This document shows positions 25,566 to 34,508 of a stretch of DNA of 64,000 bases, in pieces. The notes beneath the pieces are model-generated. The model had not been told where the DNA came from and ran no database searches. It saw nothing but the letters and a program-made list of their open reading frames with translations. The translations under genes were made by a program, and so were the position numbers. The DNA is from Neoroseomonas oryzicola (GTDB lineage: Bacteria > Pseudomonadota > Alphaproteobacteria > Acetobacterales > Acetobacteraceae): the NCBI RefSeq assembly GCF_012163135.1, contig NZ_JAAVUP010000002.1:62001-126000 (forward strand), given 5' to 3'. How positions within the stretch are numbered: the stretch's first letter is position 1; each line of letters begins with the position of its first letter.

Positions 25566-26537
25566 GTGACGCGGGTCCTGTCGGCAGCGGAGGTGGATGA
25601 GGCGGCGGCGCTGCTGCGCGCGGGCGAGCTCGTCGCCTTCCCGACCGAGACGGTCTACGGCCTCGGCGCCGATGCGCGGAACGGGCGGGCCGTCGCCGCG
25701 GTCTTCGAGGCCAAGGGCCGGCCGCACTTCAACCCGCTGATCTGCCATTTCCCCGACGCCGAGGCGGCCTTCGCGGAAGTGCTGGTGGACGACCGCGCGC
25801 TGGCGCTGGCCGACCGCTTCTGGCCGGGGCCGCTGACGCTGGTGCTCCCGCGCCGGCCGGATTGCCGTGTGGACCTGCTGGCCGGGGCGGGGCTCGACAC
25901 GCTGGCGGTGCGGGTGCCGGCGCATAAGGTCGCACTCGCGCTGCTGCGCGCGGCGGCGGTGCCGGTGGCGGGGCCTTCGGCGAACCGGTCCGGCCAGGTC
26001 AGCCCGACCACGGCGCAGCATGTGCTGGACGGCCTCGGCGGGCGCATCGCCGCCGTGCTGGACGGGGGGGCCTGCGAGGTCGGCGTGGAGAGCACCGTGC
26101 TGCACCTCGCGAGCGGCGGCGCGGCGCTGCTGCGCCCCGGCGGCGTCACGGCGGAGCAGATCGAGGCGGTGATCGGCCCCGTCGCGCGCCCGCTGCCGGT
26201 CGCGGCGGCCGAGGCGACGCGCACGCTGCGCTCGCCGGGGATGATGCTGTCGCACTACGCGCCGTCCCTGCCGGTGCGGCTGGGGGCGACGGCCGTCGCG
26301 GCGGATGAGGCGCTGCTGGCTTTCGGTCCGCCGCTGCCGGGCGCGGGTGCCGTGTGGCAACTGTCCGAGACGCGCGACCTGCGCGAGGCAGCGGCGCGGC
26401 TCTTCGCCGGGCTGCGCTGGCTGGATGCCGAGGGGCAGCGGCTGGGGCTCGCGCGGATCGCCGTGATGGCGGTGCCGATGAAGGGGCTTGGGGAGGCGAT
26501 CAACGATCGTCTCGGGCGCGCGGCGGCGCCGCGGTAG
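25566..26537 (+). CDS. L-threonylcarbamoyladenylate synthase (Sua5/YwlC type)
   Basis: Makes threonylcarbamoyl-AMP from threonine, bicarbonate and ATP, the first step of tRNA t6A37 synthesis. 323 residues, so it has the YrdC domain plus the extra C-terminal Sua5 domain. YrdC motifs are 'PTETVYGLGADA', 'KGRPHFNPLICH', 'FWPGPLTLVL', 'GPSANRSGQVSPT' and 'STVL'. The linker 'SPGMMLSHYAPSLPVRL' is characteristic of Sua5. It starts with GTG at 25566. The mtaB gene at 56-57 kb modifies the same t6A nucleoside further. Confidence 0.94.
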   Translation: MTRVLSAAEVDEAAALLRAGELVAFPTETVYGLGADARNGRAVAAVFEAKGRPHFNPLICHFPDAEAAFAEVLVDDRALALADRFWPGPLTLVLPRRPDCRVDLLAGAGLDTLAVRVPAHKVALALLRAAAVPVAGPSANRSGQVSPTTAQHVLDGLGGRIAAVLDGGACEVGVESTVLHLASGGAALLRPGGVTAEQIEAVIGPVARPLPVAAAEATRTLRSPGMMLSHYAPSLPVRLGATAVAADEALLAFGPPLPGAGAVWQLSETRDLREAAARLFAGLRWLDAEGQRLGLARIAVMAVPMKGLGEAINDRLGRAAAPR

Positions 26538-26543
26538 GCCAAC

Positions 26544-26625
26544 GAAGGGGCCTCCCCTTCGACCCCGCCCAGAGCCGGAAGGCCCGTGGAACCCAGGGCG
26601 GGATTCCCGAGCACCCTGGGCCTTT
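26544..26625. repeat. Intergenic hairpin repeat after the Sua5 gene
   Basis: GAAGGGG (26544-26550) pairs with CCCCTTC (26554-26560) around CCT, and CCCAGGG (26592-26598) pairs with CCCTGGG (26614-26620), followed by CCTTTGGCCGG. The motif order is reminiscent of the larger elements at 5698-5918 and 60828-60970. The rest of the 267-nt gap carries the candidate promoter described separately. Confidence 0.5.
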
Positions 26626-26752
26626 GGCCGGGACGTCGGCAGGGGCGGCGCTTCTCCGGCAGACGCTGCGCAATGCGGCATCTCATTCCGTGATTGCGCC
26701 GAATTGATGCAGTGCAGCGCGTCCTGCCCTTGGATGCAGCGGCGCATACAGC

Positions 26753-26768
26753 TTGCACGGCGCTTGCA
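26753..26768 (+). promoter_or_regulatory. Sigma-54-like promoter upstream of the hydrolase/permease pair
   Basis: TTGCACGGCGCTTGCA matches the -24/-12 consensus TGGCAC-N5-TTGCA except for T instead of G at -25. The invariant G at 26755 and GC at 26766-26767 are exactly 10 nt apart. Transcription would start near 26779, 26 nt before the ATG at 26805. A TTGGATGCA sequence at 26730-26738 and TGCA at 26713-26716 lie upstream, loosely like NtrC half-sites but at non-standard spacing. Nitrogen control would fit the downstream genes. Prediction from motif only. Confidence 0.45.
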
Positions 26769-26804
26769 TGACCGCCGCGCGATCCCGTCGCGAGGGCGCG
26801 CCGC

Positions 26805-27482
26805 ATGCCGATCGCCATTCCCGCCGAGCCCTTCGATTTCGCCTTCGATCCTGCGCGCGCGGCGCTGATCGTCATCGACATGCAGCGCGACTTCCTCGAG
26901 CCCGGCGGCTTCGGGGAAGCGCTGGGCAACGATGTCTCGCTGCTCGCCGCCGCGATCGGGCCCTGCCGCGCCGCGCTCGACGCCGCCCGCGCCGCGGGGA
27001 TGCTGGTGATCCACACCCGCGAAGGCCATCGGGCGGACCTCTCGGACGCGCCGCCGGCCAAGGTGCAGCGCAGCGCGCCGTCGAGGCGCATCGGCGATCC
27101 CGGGCCGATGGGCCGCATCCTGGTGCGCGGCGAGCCGGGGCACGAGATCGTCGCGGACCTCGCCCCGCTGCCGGGCGAACCGGTGATCGACAAGCCCGGC
27201 AAGGGCGCCTTCTACGCGACGGAGCTCGAACCGATGTTGCGCCACCGCGGCATCGACGCGCTGCTGATCGCCGGCGTCACCACCGAGGTCTGCGTCCACA
27301 CCACCCTGCGCGAGGCGAATGACCGCGGCTTCCGCTGCGCCGTCCTCGCCGATGCCTGCGCCTCCTACTTCCCGGAATTCCACGCCATGGCGCTGCGCAT
27401 GGTCAGCGCGCAGGGCGGGATCTTCGGCTGGGTCACCGACACCGCGCGGCTCGGCGCCGCCTTGCAGGGAGAGAGGGCATGA
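26805..27482 (+). CDS. Isochorismatase-family cysteine hydrolase (amidohydrolase type)
   Basis: 225 residues with the Asp-Lys-Cys triad of the family: D25 in 'VIDMQRDF', K130 in '[13 protein letters not shown]' and C163 in 'TTEVCVHTT' (preceded by the cis-peptide 'GVTTEV'). The segment '[17 protein letters not shown]' is like the biuret/ureidoacrylate amidohydrolase branch rather than true isochorismatases. It would hydrolyse a ureide or amide and release ammonia; the exact substrate is not readable. Its stop overlaps the permease start (ATGA), linking hydrolysis to uptake of a nitrogenous compound, probably under the sigma-54-like site upstream. Confidence 0.85.
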   Translation: MPIAIPAEPFDFAFDPARAALIVIDMQRDFLEPGGFGEALGNDVSLLAAAIGPCRAALDAARAAGMLVIHTREGHRADLSDAPPAKVQRSAPSRRIGDPGPMGRILVRGEPGHEIVADLAPLPGEPVIDKPGKGAFYATELEPMLRHRGIDALLIAGVTTEVCVHTTLREANDRGFRCAVLADACASYFPEFHAMALRMVSAQGGIFGWVTDTARLGAALQGERA

Positions 27483-29047
27483 CGACCACGACCGCGAAGC
27501 CCGCGCTCTGGACTCCGGGCGACTGGAACGCGCTGTTCGGCTTCGGCACCAACATCCTGGTCAACCTGCTGGTGCTGACCGGGCTGCTGCGCTTCGTGCT
27601 GCAGATCCCGCCCGAGATCGTCTTCGGCCGCATCCTGCCCGCCGCCGGGCTGATGATGGCGCTGTCCACCTGGTACTACGCGTTCCTTGCCTATCGCCTG
27701 GCGGCGCGGACGGGGCGCGACGATGTCTGCGCGCTGCCCTCGGGCATCTCGGTCCCGCACATGTTCGTCGTCGTGCTGGTGATCATGCTGCCGATCGCGC
27801 AGCGCACGGGCGATCCGATCAAGGGGTGGGAGGCGGGCCTCACCTGGGTCTTCATCCAGTCCTTCATCCTGATGGCGGGCGGCTTTGTCGCCCCCTACAT
27901 CCGGCGCATCACGCCGCGCGCGGCGCTGCTCGGCACGCTCGCCGGCGTGTCGATCACCTTCATCTCCATGCGCCCGGCGCTCGAGATGTTCATGACGCCG
28001 GCGATCGGCCTCGCCTGCTTCGCGATCGTGCTGGCATCCTGGTTCGGTGGGCTGCGCTATCCGCGCGGCACGCCGGCGGGGCTGGTGGCGATCGCCTTCG
28101 GCATGGCGGTGGGCTGGCTCGCCGCCCTGTTCGGCCTCGGCACCGGCGGGCGCAGCGTGGATGCGTTGGTGAACGGGCTGTCGAACATCGGCTTCTCGGT
28201 GCCGCTGCCTGCGGTGGGCCACGTCTTCGGCGGCTTCGAGTATCTCGGCATCATCCTCGTCACCGCCATTCCCTTCGGCATCTACGACCTCGTGGAAGCG
28301 ATGGACAATGTCGAGAGCGCGGAAGCTGCGGGCGATGCCTTCCCCACCACGCGCGTGCTGACGGCGGATGGCGTCGTCAGCCTGATCGGCTGCCTGATGG
28401 GCAACCCCTTCATCAACGCGGTCTACATCGGCCATCCCGGCTGGAAGGCGATGGGCGGCCGGATCGGCTATTCGGCCGCGACGGGGCTCGCGGTGCTGGT
28501 GGTGACCTGGCTCGGCGTGGTGTCGCTGCTGCTCGACCTGATCCCGGTCGTCGCGATCTCGCCCATCCTGCTCTACATCGGCATGCTGATCGGCGCGCAG
28601 GCCTTCCAGGAGACGCCGAAATCGCATGCGCCGGCCGTCGTGCTGGGCCTGGTGCCGCACCTCGCCGCCTGGGCCAAGACGCTGATCGACGGGGCGCTCG
28701 GCGCGGCGGGCACCAACGCGGCGGCGGTCGGGGTGGACAAGCTCGCGACGCTCGGCGTGCTCTATCCGGGGCTCGAGGTGCTGGGGGAGGGCGCGATCCT
28801 CTCGGGCCTCATCCTCGCCGCCATCGCCGCCTTCGTGATCGAGCGCGACTGGATCAACGCGGCAGCCTTCGCCGGTGCGGGCGCCTTCCTGACCTTCTTC
28901 GGCTTCATGCACGGCCCGGCGGTGGGCTTCGCCGTCACGCCGGGGGTGGCACTCGCCTATGCGATGATGGCGGGCTTCCTCTTTGCCTGCGCGCGCTGGC
29001 CGGTGCTCACCGCCGGCCTCGCACCGAAGCCGGCGGCGGCGGAATAG
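27479..29047 (+). CDS. NCS2-like (xanthine/uracil/AzgA-type) permease
   Basis: 522-residue inner-membrane transporter with 12 or more hydrophobic segments. Features of the nucleobase permease superfamily include '[13 protein letters not shown]', '[20 protein letters not shown]' and '[25 protein letters not shown]', resembling the AzgA branch. Translationally coupled to the cysteine hydrolase, so it likely imports that enzyme's substrate or a precursor nucleobase/ureide. The C-terminus is short and cytoplasmic. It converges with sorB after 10 nt. Transport class is well supported; specificity is inferred. Confidence 0.82.
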   Translation: MTTTTAKPALWTPGDWNALFGFGTNILVNLLVLTGLLRFVLQIPPEIVFGRILPAAGLMMALSTWYYAFLAYRLAARTGRDDVCALPSGISVPHMFVVVLVIMLPIAQRTGDPIKGWEAGLTWVFIQSFILMAGGFVAPYIRRITPRAALLGTLAGVSITFISMRPALEMFMTPAIGLACFAIVLASWFGGLRYPRGTPAGLVAIAFGMAVGWLAALFGLGTGGRSVDALVNGLSNIGFSVPLPAVGHVFGGFEYLGIILVTAIPFGIYDLVEAMDNVESAEAAGDAFPTTRVLTADGVVSLIGCLMGNPFINAVYIGHPGWKAMGGRIGYSAATGLAVLVVTWLGVVSLLLDLIPVVAISPILLYIGMLIGAQAFQETPKSHAPAVVLGLVPHLAAWAKTLIDGALGAAGTNAAAVGVDKLATLGVLYPGLEVLGEGAILSGLILAAIAAFVIERDWINAAAFAGAGAFLTFFGFMHGPAVGFAVTPGVALAYAMMAGFLFACARWPVLTAGLAPKPAAAE

Positions 29048-29057
29048 CGGCTTTGCC

Positions 29058-29354
29058 TCACCGCGCTCCGTATTGCGCGGTGAGGTAGGCGATGATGCGC
29101 GGGATGTCCTCGGGCGGCACCGGTGCGTGGAAGACGTTGACCATCTTGTTGACCTCGGCCGTCCAGCCGGCCTCGTTGAGGAAGGCCGAGTTCATCTGGA
29201 CATAGGCCGAGGTGTGGCAGGAGTTGCAGTTCTGCTCGACCAGCTCGCGCCCCGCGCCAGGGCGGAGCTCGACATCCTCGGCCATCGCGCTGCCCGCGAC
29301 GAGCGCCAGCCCGAGCGCGAGCGGCGCGGCGCGACGGATCGTGTTGCGTGTCAT
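29058..29354 (-). CDS. sorB: Sulfite dehydrogenase cytochrome c subunit (SorB-like)
   Basis: 98-residue exported c-type cytochrome. The signal peptide ends 'ALVAGSAMA-ED' near residue 25. A single haem motif 'CNSCH' lies in the mature part, with a distal methionine candidate in 'MNSAF' or 'NKMVNVF'. It would accept electrons from the molybdenum subunit and pass them to cytochrome c or oxidase. ATG at 29354 overlaps the sorA stop (ATGA), showing tight coupling and supporting the assignment. Confidence 0.87.
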   Translation of the reverse strand: MTRNTIRRAAPLALGLALVAGSAMAEDVELRPGAGRELVEQNCNSCHTSAYVQMNSAFLNEAGWTAEVNKMVNVFHAPVPPEDIPRIIAYLTAQYGAR

Positions 29355-30556
29355 GCCGCGGTGACCTCCAGGGTCTGGATGACGTTGTGGTGGTAGCCGG
29401 CCGGGTTCGGCACCAATTGCGTCGCCTGGGCCTGGCCCGCATTGCTCGTCGCGCGAACCATGAGACGCACCGGTCCGGCATGGCCCGGCACGACGCGCAT
29501 GTGCCACGGGCGGAAGGCGTAGACGCCGAGGTTCTCGCCGAGCGTCGCCGCGCGCCAGGATGTGCCGCCATCGCTCGAGACCTCGACCGTGCGGATGCCG
29601 TGCCCGCCGTCCCAGGCGATGCCCTGTACCTCGAAGCCGGCGGCGCGGACGCGCTCGCCGTCGCGGAGGTTGGTGACGAGCGAGTTCACCATGATCTGGG
29701 TGATCGGCTCATTCGCCGCCGTGACCTGCGAGGCGAAGGGAAGATCCGTGGGGAACAGGCCCTTCGGCACCCGGTAGGCCGCCTTCATCCAGAAGCCGTC
29801 CTCGGGCTTGGTGAGCAGCGTGATGGCGTTCACGTGCTTCATCCAATAGGTCGCGGTCCAGCCGGGCACGACGACGCGCACCGGGAAGCCGTTGTAGTGC
29901 GGCAGCGGCTGGCCGTTCATGCCCCAGGCGAGCAGCGTGTCCGGATGCATCGCCTTGCCGAGCGGGATGGACTTCACGAAGTCGGGCGTCTCCTGGACGA
30001 TACCGGAATCCGCGCCGTTGAAGGCGACCTCGATCGCAGACTGCTTCACCCCGGCGCGTGCCAGCACGTCGCGCAGCCGCACGCCGGTCCAGCGGGCATT
30101 GCCCATGGCCCCGACGCCCCATTCGACGCCCGCGACATGCGGCTGGAACAGCCCGCGCCGGTTGCCGGAGCACTGGCAGACCGCGGTCACCTCGGCGTGG
30201 GGGAAGTCGCGTTGCAGCTGGGCGAGGGTGAAGGTGACGCTGCGCTCCGCGCCGTCGCCGCCGATCTCGAGCTTCCAGTCGCGCAACTTGTCCATGTCGG
30301 GGATGAGCGCGAGGTGATAGCGCACGAAGAATCGGTCGTTCGGGGTGATGGCGGTGCGGAAGGCATCGAGCGGCGCCTCGTAATTCGGCGGGCGGTCGCT
30401 GAGCTGGATGAGCGGCCCCTTGCCCGGCAGCGTCCCGAGGCGCGCGACATCGCGCGTTCCGTCCGGCAACCTGGGATCGAGCCCGGCGAGTTCCGCGAGC
30501 GCCGGCCGGGCCGCGAGGCCGGCCGCCGCGCCGGCGAGCAGGTGGCGTCTGAGCAT
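29351..30556 (-). CDS. sorA: Sulfite dehydrogenase molybdenum subunit (SorA-like)
   Basis: 401 residues of the sulfite oxidase fold. The molybdenum-cofactor cysteine is C129 in 'VCQCSGNRRG'; C127 precedes it. Further conserved pieces are 'GVEWGVGAMGNARWTGV', 'ADSGIV' and 'GYHHNVIQ' near the end of the dimerisation domain. The N-terminus 'MLRRHLLAGAAAGLAARPALA' is a signal peptide with paired arginines, consistent with TAT export of a folded Mo enzyme. Oxidises sulfite to sulfate in the periplasm. Sharing the molybdopterin precursor pool with the formate dehydrogenase locus is likely, but the sulfite oxidase form does not need MobA. Confidence 0.92.
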   Translation of the reverse strand: MLRRHLLAGAAAGLAARPALAELAGLDPRLPDGTRDVARLGTLPGKGPLIQLSDRPPNYEAPLDAFRTAITPNDRFFVRYHLALIPDMDKLRDWKLEIGGDGAERSVTFTLAQLQRDFPHAEVTAVCQCSGNRRGLFQPHVAGVEWGVGAMGNARWTGVRLRDVLARAGVKQSAIEVAFNGADSGIVQETPDFVKSIPLGKAMHPDTLLAWGMNGQPLPHYNGFPVRVVVPGWTATYWMKHVNAITLLTKPEDGFWMKAAYRVPKGLFPTDLPFASQVTAANEPITQIMVNSLVTNLRDGERVRAAGFEVQGIAWDGGHGIRTVEVSSDGGTSWRAATLGENLGVYAFRPWHMRVVPGHAGPVRLMVRATSNAGQAQATQLVPNPAGYHHNVIQTLEVTAA

Positions 30557-30666
30557 GGCGGCGAGTCCTCCCTTCGTTATTTCTTATGAAGGGGACAATA
30601 GGCCGGCCGTGCTTGTCGGGATGATGCAGCGCGGGTGAATTAACGGAAAGGCACCAGTCGGGCGCG

Positions 30667-31629
30667 TTACCGCCAGAGGCCCCGCGCGGCCAGCCAGTCC
30701 TGCACCAGGGCCGCGACCTCGTCCCCGTTGCGATCCATCATGATCATGTGGCTGTTGCCGCGGATGCCCTGCGCGGGCAGGTCGACCACCTCCACGTTGC
30801 CGCCCGCGGCGCGGACCTGGTCGGCGAAGGCGATGCCGCGCGCGCGGATCGCCGGCCAGCGGGGGTCGCCCTCGATGTAGTCGCCGTAGAGCATCAGCAC
30901 GGGTATGTCGCGCAGCGCGGCGACCTTTTTGGCTAGGCCGGTCGAGGCCGGTTCCACCAGCACCAGCGCCCGCACCCTGTCGGGCCATTCCTGCGCCGCG
31001 CGCCAGGCGAAGAAACCGCCCTGGCTGTGCGCGACCACCGCGGCCGGCCCGGCGCGGCCGAGCAGCGCGCCATAGGCCTCGAGCGTCAGCGCATCCGTCG
31101 AGGTGAAGCGCGGCACGGTCTGGCGGATGAAGTTGGCCCAAGATTCGGGATCGCCGGGGAAGAGGTTGCCCGGCAGCAGTGCGCCGTCCTGGGGCGTGCC
31201 GGTGCCGATGCGGAAGCGCTCCCAGGGGTTCTCGACGGTCAGCGTCACCGGGATGCCGCCGGTCTCCTCCGGGATGCGCATCCAGCCGGAGCGGCCGCGC
31301 TCCACCGCGTCCGAGACCACCACCTCCCAGCCGCGGCGAAGGAAGAAATGCTGCCAGCCCTCGCGTCCGTCGGGCGTGGTTTCCCAGCAGGCGCCGGTCA
31401 GCCCGCCGCCATGCCAGAGCATCAGCGGCACCGTCCCGCGGCGCGGCGCGGGGACCATGACCTGCGCATACATCCCGCCCACCAGGTAGGTGCCGTTCGG
31501 GTCGAGCACCGCCGGCGCGCTGCCGGGGGTGAAGAGCACCTCCCGCACCGGTTCGCCCGCGACCCGCACTTCCCGCCCGCCAACGTGGAAGGACCCCCAG
31601 CGGGCGAGGGCGATGGGCGTATCGGTCAT
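30667..31629 (-). CDS. Alpha/beta hydrolase (esterase-like)
   Basis: 320 residues. Oxyanion region 'LMLWHGGGLTGACWE', nucleophile elbow 'VVAHSQGGFFAWR' with the serine near residue 206, acid candidate in 'LMLYGDYIEGD' and histidine in 'GNSHMIMMD'. All triad members are present. No signal peptide. The substrate is unknown. The 110-nt gap to sorA contains an AT-rich patch at 30576-30600 that likely carries the sorAB promoter. Confidence 0.83.
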   Translation of the reverse strand: MTDTPIALARWGSFHVGGREVRVAGEPVREVLFTPGSAPAVLDPNGTYLVGGMYAQVMVPAPRRGTVPLMLWHGGGLTGACWETTPDGREGWQHFFLRRGWEVVVSDAVERGRSGWMRIPEETGGIPVTLTVENPWERFRIGTGTPQDGALLPGNLFPGDPESWANFIRQTVPRFTSTDALTLEAYGALLGRAGPAAVVAHSQGGFFAWRAAQEWPDRVRALVLVEPASTGLAKKVAALRDIPVLMLYGDYIEGDPRWPAIRARGIAFADQVRAAGGNVEVVDLPAQGIRGNSHMIMMDRNGDEVAALVQDWLAARGLWR

Positions 31630-31755
31630 GCGCGGCGTGTCCTGGCGTGTCGGCGGCCACCATGGCCGCGGCCCGGCCGCCTCTCAAGACGCCTGGACGC
31701 GGCGGGGCCGCGCCGGGCAGGCTGCGCAGCGGGAGACAACATCCGGGAGAGACCC

Positions 31756-32736
31756 ATGATCCGACGCCGCGCCCTCGTCGCCGCGCCGGTGCTGGCACTT
31801 GCCGCGCCGGGCATCGCCACAGCCCAGCAGGGCCCCTGGCCGAACCGGCCGCTGCGCATGGTGATCCCCTGGCCGCCGGGGCAGCAGACCGATGTCGCGG
31901 GGCGCCTGGTCTCCCAGATGCTGACCGAACGGCTCGGCCAGCCGGTGGTGCCGGACAACCGTCCCGGTGCCGGCGGGCAGATCGGCACCAACCTCGTCGC
32001 GAAGGGCACGCCGGACGGCTACACGCTTCTTGCCGGTTCGCTCGGCCCGATCACCTTCGGACCGTTGGTCAGCCGCCCGCCCTATGACGTCGAGAAGGAA
32101 CTCGCCCCCGTCGCGCTGTTCGGCGAGGCGCCCTTCATCGTGCTGGTGAAGCCCGAGTCACCGGCGCGCGACCTCAAGGGCCTGATGGACATGCTCAAGG
32201 CCAGGCCCGGCCACTACACGCACAATTCCTCGGGCGTCGCGGGGGCGCAGCACCTGGTCACGGCGCTGTTCCTGGCCAGGACGGGGCTCGACGCGCTGCA
32301 CGTGCCCTTCCAGGGCAGCGGGCCGGCGCTGGCCGCACTGCTCGGGGGCCAAGTGGATTTCGGCTTCGACACGCCGGCGGCGGCGGGGCGGCTCATCGCG
32401 GCGGGGCAGTTGCGGGCCCTCGCGGTGACGACATCGCGCCCCTCGCCGCTCGTGCCCGGCGTGCCGCCGATCGCGCAGGCCGGCGGGCCGGCGGACTACC
32501 ACGTCGATTCCTGGGCCTCCGTGATGGTGCAGACCGGCACGCCGCAGCCGATCATCGATCGCCTCGCCGCCGAGATTACGGCCGGCTTTGCGGCGCAGGA
32601 CCTGCGCGACCGCTTCGCCAATATCGGCATGGCGGTCGGCGGCGTCAGCGGACCCGATGCCTTCGCCGCGCGGCTGCGGCGCGACTGGGCGACCTTCCGG
32701 CCGGTGATCGAGCAACTCGGCATCAGGGCGGAGTAG
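31756..32736 (+). CDS. Bug-family tripartite tricarboxylate transporter substrate-binding protein
   Basis: 326 residues; second orphan Bug protein of the window. The signal peptide starts 'MIRRRALVAAPVLALAAPG', almost the same as the first copy at 18901. Mature motifs are 'WPNRPLRMVIPWPPGQQTDV', 'VPDNRPGAGGQIG' and 'VPFQGSGPALAALLGGQVDF'. The rest of the two proteins differs clearly, so they are paralogues with different ligands. No TctA/TctB partner is nearby. Divergent from the esterase gene with 126 nt between. Confidence 0.92.
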   Translation: MIRRRALVAAPVLALAAPGIATAQQGPWPNRPLRMVIPWPPGQQTDVAGRLVSQMLTERLGQPVVPDNRPGAGGQIGTNLVAKGTPDGYTLLAGSLGPITFGPLVSRPPYDVEKELAPVALFGEAPFIVLVKPESPARDLKGLMDMLKARPGHYTHNSSGVAGAQHLVTALFLARTGLDALHVPFQGSGPALAALLGGQVDFGFDTPAAAGRLIAAGQLRALAVTTSRPSPLVPGVPPIAQAGGPADYHVDSWASVMVQTGTPQPIIDRLAAEITAGFAAQDLRDRFANIGMAVGGVSGPDAFAARLRRDWATFRPVIEQLGIRAE

Positions 32737-32761
32737 GCGCGGGCGCGCCGAAGGAGCGGCG

Positions 32762-32829
32762 GGGGGGAGAAGGGAACTTCTCCCCCCGGAACCCCCCTCA
32801 ACCTTCTTTGGAACAGGGGGGCTGAGGCG
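32762..32829. repeat. G/C-run hairpin repeat after the second Bug gene
   Basis: GGGGGGAGAAG (32762-32772) and CTTCTCCCCCC (32777-32787) form a perfect 11-bp stem closed by a GGAA tetraloop. It is followed by a C5...G6 pairing near 32791-32821 and TTCTTTGGAACAGG. Same style as the other intergenic elements; may act as a terminator for the Bug gene. Confidence 0.55.
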
Positions 32830-32871
32830 GGGGTTTCTTCCCTTCCGGGGCAGGGCGGGTGATCCTGGCGC

Positions 32872-33120
32872 GTGCCCTATCTCGTCGAGCTGCTCCTGTT
32901 CCTCGCACCCTTCGCCGCCTACGGGGTCTGGCGACGGATGAACCCGTCTACGGAACCCAGCACCATCCTCCTGGTGCTGTCGGGGACAGGTGTGGTGCTC
33001 ATGCTGGCGGGGGCCTTCTGGTACGGATCCTCCCGCAGCATGGCCCCCGGGGAGGCCTACGTCCCCGCCCACCTGGAAGGGGACCGCGTCGAACCCGGCC
33101 ACGCGGAACCGCGCCGGTGA
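32872..33120 (+). CDS. Small two-helix membrane protein (DUF6111-like)
   Basis: 82 residues, two hydrophobic segments ('YLVELLLFLAPFAAYGVW' and 'ILLVLSGTGVVLMLAGAFWYG') and a polar C-terminal tail. I associate this pattern, directly upstream of a CCA-adding enzyme gene, with the family called DUF6111; its function is unknown. It starts with GTG at 32872. The stop overlaps the cca start (GTGA), so the pair is translationally coupled. Confidence 0.7.
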   Translation: MPYLVELLLFLAPFAAYGVWRRMNPSTEPSTILLVLSGTGVVLMLAGAFWYGSSRSMAPGEAYVPAHLEGDRVEPGHAEPRR

Positions 33121-34367
33121 GCGACGCCCCGGCCGAACGCATTCCCCGGCCAGGCTTCCTCGACACGCCGGCCGTCGCCGCCGTCCTCGCCACGCTGCCG
33201 GGCGCCCGCGCCGTCGGCGGCTGCGTGCGCGACGCGCTTGCCGGCCGGCCCTCCGCCGATGTTGACGTCGCCGCACCCCTGCCGCCCGAGGAGATCGCCG
33301 CCCGCCTGCGCGAAGCGGGCCTCAAGGTCTTCGAAACCGGCCTGTCGCACGGCACCGTCACGGCGGTGAAGGACCACGTCCCGGTCGAGGTCACGGCGCT
33401 GCGCCGCGACGTCCTCACCGACGGGCGCCACGCCCAGGTCGAATGGACCACCGACTGGCGCGAGGACGCGGCGCGGCGCGACTTCACCATCAACGCCATG
33501 TCGCTGGCGCCGGACGGGTCGCTCTACGACTACTTCACGGGGCGGGCGGACCTCGCGGCCGGCACGGTGCGCTTCGTCGGCGACCCCGATACGCGCCTCG
33601 CCGAGGATTACCTCCGCGCCTTGCGCTTCTTTCGCTTCCAGGCGCGCTACGGCCTGGGCGCGCCCGATGCGCCGGCGATCGCGGCGATCCGCCGCGCGGT
33701 GCCGGGGCTCGCGCGGCTGTCGGCCGAGCGGGTGTGGATGGAACTGAAGCGGATCCTGATGGTGCCGGATCCGGTGGCGACGGTGGCGCTGATGGCGGAG
33801 ACCGGCGTGCTGGCGGCGGTGCTGCCGGAGGCGGAGGGGCTCGAGGCGCTGCGGCGGCTGGTCGCGGCCCAGGCACCGGCCGACCCGCTGCTGCGTCTCG
33901 CGGCCCTGATCCCGGACGGCGAGGCCAGCCGCGCCGCGCGCCTTCGGTCCCGCCTGCACCTGTCAGGCGCGGAGGCCGATGCGCTGACCTGGCTCATGGG
34001 CGTGGCGCCCCTGCCGCGGCCCGAACCCGATGTCGACGGCGATGCCCTCCGGATCTTCCTCGCCCGCCGGGAAGGCGTCGCGCCCGAGGACGTCCAGCGC
34101 GAGGCCTGGCTGGCCGAGGCGCGGGACGGGCGCGACCGGACCCCGCTGCGCGCGCGCATTGCCGCGGCGGACTGGCCACGCTTCCCGCTGCAGGGCCGCG
34201 ATGCGCTGGCGCTCGGCGCTGCGCCGGGGCCGGCGATCGGCCGCGTGCTCGGGGATTTGCGTGCGTGGTGGATCGAAGGAGGCTGCCGGTCGACGCGCGA
34301 CGAAGCCCTCGCCGAACTCGCCCGCCGCATCGGCGGAGGGAGCGGCGGGACCTCACTCGGGGGATGA
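33117..34367 (+). CDS. cca: CCA tRNA nucleotidyltransferase / poly(A) polymerase family
   Basis: 416 residues. Nucleotidyltransferase head: 'AVGGCVRDALAGRPSADVDVA' region with the GG and DxD metal motifs, then 'RRDFTINAMS', 'DPDTRLAEDYLRALRFFRF' and 'LSAERVWMELKRIL', all class II hallmarks. The C-terminal body is longer than strictly needed and variable. Adds CCA to tRNA 3' ends; the close relative PcnB is less likely given the length and neck motif. GTG at 33117 overlaps the upstream gene's stop. Confidence 0.93.
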   Translation: MSDAPAERIPRPGFLDTPAVAAVLATLPGARAVGGCVRDALAGRPSADVDVAAPLPPEEIAARLREAGLKVFETGLSHGTVTAVKDHVPVEVTALRRDVLTDGRHAQVEWTTDWREDAARRDFTINAMSLAPDGSLYDYFTGRADLAAGTVRFVGDPDTRLAEDYLRALRFFRFQARYGLGAPDAPAIAAIRRAVPGLARLSAERVWMELKRILMVPDPVATVALMAETGVLAAVLPEAEGLEALRRLVAAQAPADPLLRLAALIPDGEASRAARLRSRLHLSGAEADALTWLMGVAPLPRPEPDVDGDALRIFLARREGVAPEDVQREAWLAEARDGRDRTPLRARIAAADWPRFPLQGRDALALGAAPGPAIGRVLGDLRAWWIEGGCRSTRDEALAELARRIGGGSGGTSLGG

Positions 34368-34396
34368 GTGGGGGACCGGTCCCGCCGCGTTCACCG

Positions 34397-34411
34397 GAAC
34401 GAAACAAGAAC
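34397..34411 (+). promoter_or_regulatory. Candidate LexA SOS box (GAAC-N7-GAAC)
   Basis: GAACGAAACAAGAAC is an exact match to the direct-repeat SOS operator of alphaproteobacteria (GTTC-N7-GTTC on the other strand), with the A-rich spacer often seen in real sites. It is 97 nt upstream of the ABC exporter ATG at 34509 and 29 nt after the cca stop, in a short AT-rich island. Only the exporter gene is in position to be controlled. No functional data are available. Confidence 0.55.
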
Positions 34412-34508
34412 TAGCACAGGATTTCCGGCCCCCGCAAGCCCGTTGATGTGACGGTTCGCGGGTCGGGCGGATACCGCCCCCCGCCATTCCGGGCTATGCC
34501 GCCGCCCC

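Noticed and set aside
23682-27383. A 1233-codon open frame on the minus strand
   Set aside because: It runs antisense to cysQ, the Sua5 gene and the cysteine hydrolase and in another frame through the unrecognised gene; no domain can be recognised in it.
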